From: CAWIXB01 sp963839955
Lineage (GTDB): Bacteria; Actinomycetota; Actinomycetes; JACCUZ01
NCBI GenBank assembly: GCA_963839955.1
Contig: CAWIXB010000001.1
Coordinates: 1,798,001 to 1,862,000, forward strand
Length of the DNA stretch: 64,000 nt
Direction: 5' to 3'
Shown here: positions 27,486 through 34,713 of the stretch, in pieces
How the letters are laid out: every line of letters begins with the position of its first letter
Position numbering within the stretch: position 1 is the first letter of the stretch
Made by a program: the position numbers and the translations under genes
Notes under the pieces: generated by a model
Told to the model about the DNA's origin: nothing
Databases searched by the model: none
What the model saw: the letters and a program-made list of their open reading frames with translations, nothing else

Positions 27486-28990
27486 CGACCCGCCTCTGCT
27501 TGCGTGTTGAGGATCCGGACGCCGCGGAACAACGACGTCGGTGCGCCGTGGCTGACGGCGGCGACCTGACCCGGCTGGCCCTTCCCGCAGTTGAACGCGC
27601 CGCCGAGAACGTAGGTCTGCGGACCGCCGACCGCCTCCAACGACCGCCAGAAGTCCGTCGTCGTCGCCTGGTAGGCGACGTCGCGCAGCTGACCAGCGAG
27701 CCGGCCGTTCTCGATGCGGTAGAACCGTTGCCCGGTGAACTGGAAGTTGTAGCGCTGCATGTCGATCGACCAGCTCTTGTCGCCGATGACGTAGATGCCG
27801 CGCTCGACGCGGGCGATCAGCTCGTCCGCGGACGGCCCCTCGGCGGCAGGCTGCAGCGACACGTTCGCCATCCGCTGGATCGGGACTCGCGCGGGGGAGT
27901 CGGCGTAGGCGCACCCGTTGGAGCGACCGAGATCCTTGAGACGGGCCATCGACCGGTCGAGCTGGTAGCCGACCAGCAGCCCTTCACGCACGATCTCCCA
28001 CTGCTGCGCCTCGACCCCTTCGTCGTCGAAGCCGACGGTGGCGAGCCCGTGCGCGTCGGTGCGGTCGCCGGTGACGTTCATCGCGGCCGAGCCGTACCGA
28101 AGCGAACCGAGCTGGTCGAAGGTCGCGAACGAGGTGCCGGCGTAGTTCGCCTCGTAGCCCAGAGCGCGGTCGAGCTCCGTGGCGTGGCCGACCGACTCGT
28201 GAATCGTGAGCCAGAGGTTCGACGGCTCGATGACGAGGTCGTAGTCACCGGCCTCGACGCTCGGGGCTTGCAGCTTCTCGGCCAGCTGGTCGGGCATCGC
28301 CGCAAGCTCGCCTGACCAGTCCCAGCCGGTACCGGTCAGCCACTCCCAGCCGCGGGCGACGGGCGGGGCGAGCGTGCGCATCGTGTCGAAGCGGCCGGAC
28401 TCCTCGTCGACGGCGACCGCCTCGATCTGGCTGTGCACCCGCACACGCTGCTGTGTCGTCGTCGTACCGGCGAGGTCTGCGTAGAACTTGTTCTCGAGCA
28501 CCGCATGCAGCGACGACTCGACGTGCGACACGACGTCATGACCAAGCAGCTCCGCGCTGCGGTCGGCGAGCAGGGCGACCTTGTCGCCGTCGGGCACGTC
28601 GAACGGGTTCACGTCGTACGACGACACCCACGTCACCTCACCGTGAGCCGGCTCGTCGGCCAGCTCGACGCGCGACGTGGAGAGCGGCCGGCTGACCCTG
28701 GCGACCTCGACGGCCTGCTCGGCCACTCTGACGCAGGCCTCCGGCGTGAGGTCGACTCCCGATGCGAAGCCCCACGACCCTTCGTGCACGACGCGCACCG
28801 CGAAGCCGACGTCCTCGCCGTCGTGCGAGCCGTCGAGGCGTGCGTCGTGCAGAGCGAGGTGCTGGTCACGGACCCGTTCGAGCCGGAAGTCGGCGTGTTC
28901 GGCGCCGAGTTCGCGGGCCTTTGCCAGCGCCGCGTCGGCGAGGGCTTGCATCGGCAAGCTGGTGAAGGCGTCGTCGACGTGTGCGGTCAA
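27482..28990 (-). CDS. tldD: Metalloprotease TldD
   Basis: 502-residue catalytic subunit of the TldD/TldE protease. The zinc motif HESVGHATELD (HExxxH) is at about residue 265, and the third ligand region NCGKGQPGQ is near residue 470. The TTG start is supported by GGAG seven bases upstream. First gene of the tldD-tldE pair and divergent from fabG. Broad peptide substrates are expected from the family. Confidence 0.94.
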   Translation of the reverse strand: MTAHVDDAFTSLPMQALADAALAKARELGAEHADFRLERVRDQHLALHDARLDGSHDGEDVGFAVRVVHEGSWGFASGVDLTPEACVRVAEQAVEVARVSRPLSTSRVELADEPAHGEVTWVSSYDVNPFDVPDGDKVALLADRSAELLGHDVVSHVESSLHAVLENKFYADLAGTTTTQQRVRVHSQIEAVAVDEESGRFDTMRTLAPPVARGWEWLTGTGWDWSGELAAMPDQLAEKLQAPSVEAGDYDLVIEPSNLWLTIHESVGHATELDRALGYEANYAGTSFATFDQLGSLRYGSAAMNVTGDRTDAHGLATVGFDDEGVEAQQWEIVREGLLVGYQLDRSMARLKDLGRSNGCAYADSPARVPIQRMANVSLQPAAEGPSADELIARVERGIYVIGDKSWSIDMQRYNFQFTGQRFYRIENGRLAGQLRDVAYQATTTDFWRSLEAVGGPQTYVLGGAFNCGKGQPGQVAAVSHGAPTSLFRGVRILNTQAEAGR

Positions 28991-29092
28991 GAAGGTCTCC
29001 GTCCGGCGCTGGCTGAGAGCAGGATCTCGACCCTAGCGTCCGTCCCCGCCCCGTCGCTCACCCCGCGGCTCGGGGCCGGACGACCGGCCCGA

Positions 29093-29098
29093 TAGCGT
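29093..29098 (+). promoter_or_regulatory. -10 element (TAGCGT) of fabG-inhA operon, leaderless
   Basis: TAGCGT with a 7-nt gap to the GTG of fabG. Confidence 0.5.
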
Positions 29099-29105
29099 CG
29101 CGCCC

Positions 29106-29819
29106 GTGAACGACACGAGCCGATCCGTCCTGGTGACCGGAGGCAACCGCGGCATCGGGTTGGCCATCGCCCGGGCCTTCGCCGATGCGGGCGACCAGGT
29201 CGCCGTGACCTACCGGACGGGCGAGCCACCCGAGGGGTTCTTCGGCGTCAAGTGCGACGTGACCGACGCCGGGTCCGTCGACGAGGCGTTCAGCGCCGTC
29301 GAGGCCGAGCACGGTCCGGTGGAGGTACTCGTCGCGAACGCCGGCATCACCCGCGACCAGCTCATCATGCGCATGGCCGAGGACGAGTTCTCCGCGGTCG
29401 TCGACACCAACCTGGGCGGGTCCTGGCGGGTCGCCAAGCGCGCCGCCAAGGGCATGCTGCGGCTCAAGCGCGGGCGGGTCATCTTCATCTCCTCGGTGGT
29501 GGGCCTGCTCGGTTCGGCGGGCCAGAGCAACTACGCCGCGTCCAAGGCCGGCCTGGTCGGACTCGCCCGATCGCTCGCCCGCGAGCTCGGGTCGCGCGGC
29601 ATCACGTTCAACGTGGTTGCACCCGGCTTCGTCGAGACCGACATGACGGCGGAGCTCGCCGACGACCTGCAGGCGACATACAAGTCGCAGATCCCGCTTG
29701 GCCGGTTCTGCACGCCCGCCGAGGTCGCGCGCGTCGTGCGCTTCGTCGCCGGGGAGGACGCGGCGTACATCACCGGTGCGGTCGTGCCGGTGGACGGCGG
29801 CCTCGGCATGGGCCACTGA
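29106..29819 (+). CDS. fabG: 3-oxoacyl-ACP reductase (FabG/MabA type)
   Basis: 237-residue SDR that reduces beta-ketoacyl-ACP with NADPH in fatty-acid elongation. TGGNRGIG cofactor motif (about residues 11-18), NAG in LVANAGITRDQL, catalytic Ser and YxxxK in SSVVGLL...NYAASKAG (about 138-155), and C-terminal YITGAVVPVDGGLGMGH. It precedes inhA with a 21-bp gap, the same order as mabA-inhA in mycobacteria, so the pair probably serves FAS-II. Leaderless GTG start. Confidence 0.95.
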   Translation: MNDTSRSVLVTGGNRGIGLAIARAFADAGDQVAVTYRTGEPPEGFFGVKCDVTDAGSVDEAFSAVEAEHGPVEVLVANAGITRDQLIMRMAEDEFSAVVDTNLGGSWRVAKRAAKGMLRLKRGRVIFISSVVGLLGSAGQSNYAASKAGLVGLARSLARELGSRGITFNVVAPGFVETDMTAELADDLQATYKSQIPLGRFCTPAEVARVVRFVAGEDAAYITGAVVPVDGGLGMGH

Positions 29820-29840
29820 CGAGAGCGAGGACCGACGGAC

Positions 29841-30608
29841 ATGGGTGTGCTCGAAGGCAAGCGGATCCTGGTGACGGGCGTTCTCACGGACTCCTCGATC
29901 GCCTTCCACGTGGCGCGGATCGCGCAGGAGCAAGGGGCCGAAGTGGTCCTGACGTCGTTCGGCCGCACCATGCGCATCACGCAGGCGATCGCCAGGCGAC
30001 TGCCGACGACGCCGCCGGTGATCGAGCTCGACGCCAGCAGTGACGAGGATTTCGCGGCACTCGCCGAGCGGGTGCGCGAACATGTCGACGGACTCGACGG
30101 TGTGCTGCACTCGATCGGGTTCGCGCCGAAGTCGGCACTAGGCGGCAACTTCCTCAACACGGAGTGGCCCGACGTCGCGACCGCGATGCAGATCTCGGCG
30201 TACAGCCTCAAGGCACTCGGCGTGGCGTGCCAGCCGCTCATGCCCTCGGGCGGCTCGATCGTCGGTCTGACGTTCGACGCCACGGTGGCGTGGCCGAAGT
30301 ACGACTGGATGGGTGTGGCCAAGGCCGCGTTCGAGTCGACCGCGCGCTACCTCGCGCGTGAGCTCGGACCCAAGGGTGTGCGGGTCAACCTTGTTGCTGC
30401 CGGTCCGGTGAAGACGACGGCCGCCCAGTCGATCCCTGGCTTCGACGAGTTCGAGGACGTGTGGTCGACACGGGCCCCGATCGGCTGGGACCTCACCGAC
30501 GCCGATCCTCCTGCGCGCGCCTGCGTCGCTCTGCTCTCCGACTGGTTCCCGAGGACGACCGCCGAGATCGTGCACGTCGACGGTGGCGTCCACGCCATGG
30601 GGGCCTGA
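29841..30608 (+). CDS. inhA: Enoyl-ACP reductase InhA/FabI
   Basis: 255-residue NADH-dependent enoyl-ACP reductase, last step of the FAS-II cycle. It matches InhA closely in layout: GVLTDSSIAFHVARIAQEQGA at the N-terminus, LHSIGFAPKSALGG, the catalytic Tyr and Lys in YDWMGVAKAAFES, and AAGPVKTTAAQSIPGF in the substrate loop. GAGGACCGACGGAC precedes the ATG. The organism need not make mycolic acids; InhA-type reductases occur in other actinobacteria. Confidence 0.95.
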   Translation: MGVLEGKRILVTGVLTDSSIAFHVARIAQEQGAEVVLTSFGRTMRITQAIARRLPTTPPVIELDASSDEDFAALAERVREHVDGLDGVLHSIGFAPKSALGGNFLNTEWPDVATAMQISAYSLKALGVACQPLMPSGGSIVGLTFDATVAWPKYDWMGVAKAAFESTARYLARELGPKGVRVNLVAAGPVKTTAAQSIPGFDEFEDVWSTRAPIGWDLTDADPPARACVALLSDWFPRTTAEIVHVDGGVHAMGA

Positions 30609-30632
30609 TCGCCGTAACGGGAGCGTGACCGC

Positions 30633-30638
30633 TACTGT
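30633..30638 (+). promoter_or_regulatory. -10 element (TACTGT) of Mur-ligase-like gene, leaderless
   Basis: TACTGT with a 6-nt gap to the ATG at 30645. Confidence 0.5.
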
Positions 30639-30644
30639 CACTGC

Positions 30645-32354
30645 ATGCTGGAGGACGACATGCGCCCCGCGCTTGTCGAACTCCGGGTGCTCGAGGGTGC
30701 GAATCTCTATTTCCCCAGACCAGCGGTCAAGCTCACGCTCGACGTCAGTTCACTGCTCGACATGCCCGATCGCGACGCGTCGGCCGTGGGCGCGGCACTC
30801 GGTGTGCCCTCCCTGCGACCTGGTCGGGCGGGGACCGGTCTGCGTCAGCGTTTCGCTGGACGCGTAGTCACCGCATTGATACGCCGGGTAGCCGCCGAGG
30901 CGGGGACGACGCGACTTGCGGTGCGCAACCGGCCGACCGGTGACCTGAATCGGGTCGTGGTGGCCTATCCGTGGCGGCGACGGGGCCGGGCGGAGGCGCT
31001 GGGACACGCGATCGCCGGCGTCCTCGACCGGTTGGGATCGCGCGACCTGCACGATTCCGTGAAGGCGGCCGGTGCCTACGTGCGAGGTGCCGAGCCGGGC
31101 GAGGGTCCGTCGATGCGTCGCCCCCATGTGCCGGTCATCGCGATCACCGGCACCAACGGTAAGACGACGACGTCGCGGATGGTGGCGCGGATGGGCCAGT
31201 GTGCCGGCCTCGTCGTCGGCTGGTCCTCGACGGACGGCGTCTACATCGACGGCGAGCTGGTCGAGGCCGGCGACTTCTCCGGGCCGCTGGGAGCTGCCCA
31301 GGTGCTCGACGACGAGCGGGTGGAGCTCGCGGTGACCGAGACTGCGCGCGGCGGCATCCTGCTGCGCGGCGTCGGGGTCTCGCACAACGACGTGAGCGTC
31401 GTGACGAACGTCAGCGCCGACCACCTCGGCATGCAGGGCGTCGACACCGTCGACCAGCTTGCCGAGGTGAAAGCCGTCGTGACGCGCGTGACGCGTCCCG
31501 AGGGCTGGGTCGTGCTCAACGGCGACGACCCGCGCACCTTCGCGATGCGACTGGGCACGGCCGCGCGCGCGGTCATCTTCAGTCGCGACTCGGAAGCGCC
31601 CTCGCTGCGCCAGGCGCTGGGCGAGGGTGGCCGCGCCGTGACAGTCATCGACGGACAGATCACCGTCCTCGACCCCGGCGCCGAGGCGGACCCGCTCGTC
31701 GCCGTCATCGACGTGCCGATGACACTCTCCGGGCTCTCCCGGTTCAACGTCGAGAACGCACTTGCTGCCACGGGAGCCGGCCTCGCGGCGGGACTGCCGC
31801 GGACCGCCGTGATCGACGGCCTGCGGTCGTTCCAGCCGGGGCCGCAGGACAATCCGGGTCGCATGAATGTCTACGACCTACATGCGGTCACCGTGGTGGT
31901 CGACCTTGCCCACAACGAAGCCGGTGTCGAAGCGCTGCTGGAGGTGCTGCAGGGTCTGCGCCCCGCGGGCAACGTGGTGCGTCTCGTACTCGGCGGCGTG
32001 GGTGACCGCACCGACGAGGTGATCCGCGGCATCGGCGAGCTGGGTGCCCGGGGCGCCGACGAGGTCGTCATCGCGCACAAGGAGCACTACCTGCGCGGCC
32101 GCACGCGCGATGAGCTGGCCGACTTGATGCGTGAGGGCGCCGCGCAGGTCGGCGTCATCGACGTGGCGCAGCACGACAGCGAGCTAGCGGCGCTGAAGGC
32201 GCTGGTCGACGTGTCGCGAGGCAGCGACGTCATCGGTGTCATGTGCCACGCTGAGCGCGAGGCTGTCGATGCCTGGCTGCGCGGCGCCGGTGGCACCATC
32301 GACGGTCCCCACGAGATCAGGGACAAGGTTCTCAAGGCGGGAGCGCCATCGTGA
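30645..32354 (+). CDS. Mur ligase family protein, CphA-like without ATP-grasp domain
   Basis: 569-residue protein. Residues 1-160 resemble the N-terminal domain of cyanophycin synthetase (LRVLEGANLYFPRPAVKLTLD versus LETRVYRGPNLWSFEPAIH in the CphA of this window). The rest is a Mur-ligase domain with ITGTNGKTTTSRM (about residue 168), ETARGGILLRG, VSADHLGMQG and DLAHNEAGVEAL. The ATP-grasp domain between them in CphA is missing. It therefore probably ligates an amino acid or peptide with ATP, substrate unknown. Leaderless; its stop overlaps the ACBP gene (GTGA). Confidence 0.85.
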   Translation: MLEDDMRPALVELRVLEGANLYFPRPAVKLTLDVSSLLDMPDRDASAVGAALGVPSLRPGRAGTGLRQRFAGRVVTALIRRVAAEAGTTRLAVRNRPTGDLNRVVVAYPWRRRGRAEALGHAIAGVLDRLGSRDLHDSVKAAGAYVRGAEPGEGPSMRRPHVPVIAITGTNGKTTTSRMVARMGQCAGLVVGWSSTDGVYIDGELVEAGDFSGPLGAAQVLDDERVELAVTETARGGILLRGVGVSHNDVSVVTNVSADHLGMQGVDTVDQLAEVKAVVTRVTRPEGWVVLNGDDPRTFAMRLGTAARAVIFSRDSEAPSLRQALGEGGRAVTVIDGQITVLDPGAEADPLVAVIDVPMTLSGLSRFNVENALAATGAGLAAGLPRTAVIDGLRSFQPGPQDNPGRMNVYDLHAVTVVVDLAHNEAGVEALLEVLQGLRPAGNVVRLVLGGVGDRTDEVIRGIGELGARGADEVVIAHKEHYLRGRTRDELADLMREGAAQVGVIDVAQHDSELAALKALVDVSRGSDVIGVMCHAEREAVDAWLRGAGGTIDGPHEIRDKVLKAGAPS

Positions 32355-32614
32355 CACCTGACCCCGACGAGCAGTTCCGGGCTGCAGTGGCCGGGGTGGG
32401 CGATCTGACCACCGATCCCGGCAACGACGTGAAGCTGCGGCTCTACGCTCTCTACAAGCAGGCCACCGAGGGCGACGTGTCGGCGAAGCGGCCAGGCATG
32501 ACCAACCCCGTCGGCCGGGCGAAGCACGACGCATGGGCGTCGGTGGCCGGCACGTCGTCGGACGACGCGAAGCAGCAGTACGTCGAGCTGGTGGCGGACC
32601 TTCAGGGACAGTGA
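32351..32614 (+). CDS. Acyl-CoA-binding protein
   Basis: 87-residue ACBP that buffers and carries acyl-CoA esters in the cytosol. It has the four-helix signature: FRAAVAGVGDLTTDPGNDVKL, then LYALYKQATEGDVSAKRPGM, followed by AKHDAWASVAGTSSDDAKQQY. ACBPs are typical of eukaryotes but occur in some actinobacteria. The GTG overlaps the Mur-ligase stop (GTGA), so the two are cotranscribed, although a functional link is unclear. Confidence 0.93.
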   Translation: MTPDPDEQFRAAVAGVGDLTTDPGNDVKLRLYALYKQATEGDVSAKRPGMTNPVGRAKHDAWASVAGTSSDDAKQQYVELVADLQGQ

Positions 32615-32691
32615 TCGCCACTGAGGCCGCCCCGGCAAGCTGACATCCGCCAGCGGGCAATCGCGGTCCGCACTGCGGTCGGCGTGCTTGG

Positions 32692-34034
32692 TCAGAACGG
32701 CGGGGGGTCCAGATCGAGGTCTGGTGGTTCAGGTTGCTTTGGTGGTCGGCGCGGAGGCGCTGGTGTATCCAGGAAGGGTTCGGGTGGGACTTGGTAGACA
32801 TGGCGGGTGGGGCTGGTCCAGCGCAGGGTGTTGTCGGGGAGTTGTTCGACGGTCCAGTCGGTGTGGTGTTTCATCCGGTGGTTGTGTTTGCAGCCGCAGT
32901 AGAGGTTGTGGGCGGCGGTGGGTCCGTTGGGGAACGGTCTGGTGTGGTCGAGTTCGCAGCGTCGGGCGGGGATGCGGCAGCCGGGGGCGCGGCAGGTCTT
33001 GTCCCGGGCGATGACCAGCTCGGCGAGGGCTTGGGGTGGGCGGTAGGTGGTGGCGCCGACGTCGAGGACGGTGCCGGTGGCCGGGTCGGTGAGGATCCGC
33101 CGCCAGGTGGCGTCCCCGGCCAGTGCCCGGGCGACTTGGGCGGTGACGGGTCCGTAGCCGGTGAGCTCGCCTGGCGCCTCGTCCAGCCCGGCCAGGGTGG
33201 ACGCGGCGACGGCGACCTGCACGGCGACGGGCCGGCCGTGCCGGCGGGGCAGGTCGGGGTCGGTGAGACCGTCCAGGGCGAGGTCGGCGAGCGCGTCGGC
33301 GCGGCGCTGGTCCAACGTGCGTACGTCGCCGGGTCCCTTGGCCTTTGTCGCGAGCGCGGTGAGCCAGTCGTGGCAGGCCACCGCGGCCGCGGCGGGCAGG
33401 GTCGCGTAGAGGGCGGCCATCCCGTCCGGCAGCGCCCACAGCTGTACCCGCCGCTCAACGCTGGCCTGGTCGTGGCGGGTTTGCGCGGCGGCGGGGTCGG
33501 TCGCGATCACCGCCCGCGCCAACGACGCCCGCAACCGGCCCACCGTCTGCTCCGGGCCCGGCCCAGCACCCGGGTCTCCACCGCCACACATGCGGCGTCG
33601 TCCAACGGTGCTGTCGCGTCGACGATCGCCCGGGTCTTGGCCAAATCCAGGCGGCCGGCCTCAAGGGCACGGCGGGTGCCCGGGAGGCGGTCCAGCGCCA
33701 ACGCCAGATGCAACCGGGCCTGCGCGCCGTTCTCGCTGATCCGCAGCTCCGCGCCGATCTCCGCCGCCGCGAACTCCGACACCCCACCGGCGGGCAGCAG
33801 GTCCCCGGCGTCACCCGGATCCAACAGGGCAGGACGGCGTGCCGCCAGCTCCCGAATGGCCGTCAGCTGCCGGGACTGCGCCCACGCCGTCAACCGCTCC
33901 GCCGCGCCCAGGAAGGACACCAGGTCATAGCCCGACAACTCGGCCGGGTCGGCAGCGAGCAGCGACGCCAGGCCCGGGCCCGGCGCCAACGACTCCAGGT
34001 CCGCGCTCCCGGTCGCCGTCATCGTCTCGAACAT
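32692..34034 (-). pseudogene. DUF222/HNH endonuclease, one-base frameshift
   Basis: Actinobacterial DUF222-HNH protein in two frames. The first frame starts at ATG 34034 (FETMTATGSADLESLAPG) and reads the DUF222 helices down to VAVETRVLGRA at about 33556. The second continues PEQTVGRLRASLARAVIATD to the end, including the HNH core CRAPGCRIPARRCELDHTRPF and NLYCGCKHNHRMKHH. Adding one C to the GGCCC run near 33555 restores a protein of about 447 residues. These genes are often repeated and mobile-associated (REP13E12-like). Catalytic residues are intact, so decay is recent or the indel is a sequencing error. Confidence 0.8.
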
Positions 34035-34077
34035 GTATTCGATTATTCCAGCCCACACCGACAAGAAATGAGTCGAG

Positions 34078-34100
34078 AATCCCTTTGTGGATAAGGGATT
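34078..34100 (-). terminator. Inverted repeat AATCCCTT/AAGGGATT after GNAT gene
   Basis: Eight-base arms (34078-34085 and 34093-34100) with a 7-nt loop lie 34 bp past the GNAT stop on the minus strand. It probably ends the cphB-cphA-GNAT transcript before the HNH gene. No long T tract. Confidence 0.45.
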
Positions 34101-34133
34101 TCTCCCCGAGGCCGCAGGATCACCCGACCGGCG

Positions 34134-34709
34134 CTACACCCTTGTCAGGTCGTGGCGCATGACCGGCCGCGTCGGACTATCTGCGACGACCGTGGTGAAC
34201 CCTGCTCGGGTGAACGCCGAGACCGTGCCGGGGAACAGGTTGCGGCTACTGCCCTCGACCGCTGTGTCGATGGGGTAGCCCTCCACGGCCGGTGCCCCCG
34301 CGTTTTTGGCAGCCAGCAAAGCCGCATGGATCAGCGCGGACATGATGCCTTGGCCGCGGTGCCCGTTGCGGATGTAGAAGCAAGGCAGCGACCACACCGG
34401 CAGGTCGTCGACCGTCGCCAGGAACGGCTTGCTTTCGAGCCACCCGAGCTCAGCGCGTGGCGTGAGCCGGCACCAGCCCACGGCTCTGTCACGTTCGTCG
34501 AACGCAAGCAGCCCAGGAGGCCGTCCGTCGACGATCGACGCCTTCAGATCTTTCCTGTTCTCTGCGCGCGGGCGCTTGTGATACTCCGGTCCCAAAAGCC
34601 AGTACATGCACCAGCATCCGTTGCCCGCACCCGCTCGCCCGAAGAGATCCTCCAACGCCGGCCACAGGTCCGACGTAACGGGCGCACAGTGCAGGTCCAC
34701 GCAATGCAC
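34134..34709 (-). CDS. GNAT family N-acetyltransferase
   Basis: 191-residue acetyltransferase. A Cys/Trp-rich N-terminal stretch (GNGCWCMYWLLGPEYHKRP) precedes VGWCRLTPRAELGWL and the acetyl-CoA loop CFYIRNGHRGQGIMSALI (about residues 110-128). The C-terminus has SRNLFPGTVSAFTRAGF. The GTG at 34709 lies four bases after the cphA stop, so it is probably the last gene of the cyanophycin operon; a second GTG at 34700 is possible. No Shine-Dalgarno is visible, suggesting translation coupled to cphA. Substrate unknown. Confidence 0.8.
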   Translation of the reverse strand: MHCVDLHCAPVTSDLWPALEDLFGRAGAGNGCWCMYWLLGPEYHKRPRAENRKDLKASIVDGRPPGLLAFDERDRAVGWCRLTPRAELGWLESKPFLATVDDLPVWSLPCFYIRNGHRGQGIMSALIHAALLAAKNAGAPAVEGYPIDTAVEGSSRNLFPGTVSAFTRAGFTTVVADSPTRPVMRHDLTRV

Positions 34710-34713
34710 CCAA

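Noticed and set aside
30614..30867. Small ORF overlapping the start of the CphA-like ligase
   Set aside because: Out of frame with the strongly supported ligase gene and without its own ribosome-binding site or promoter.
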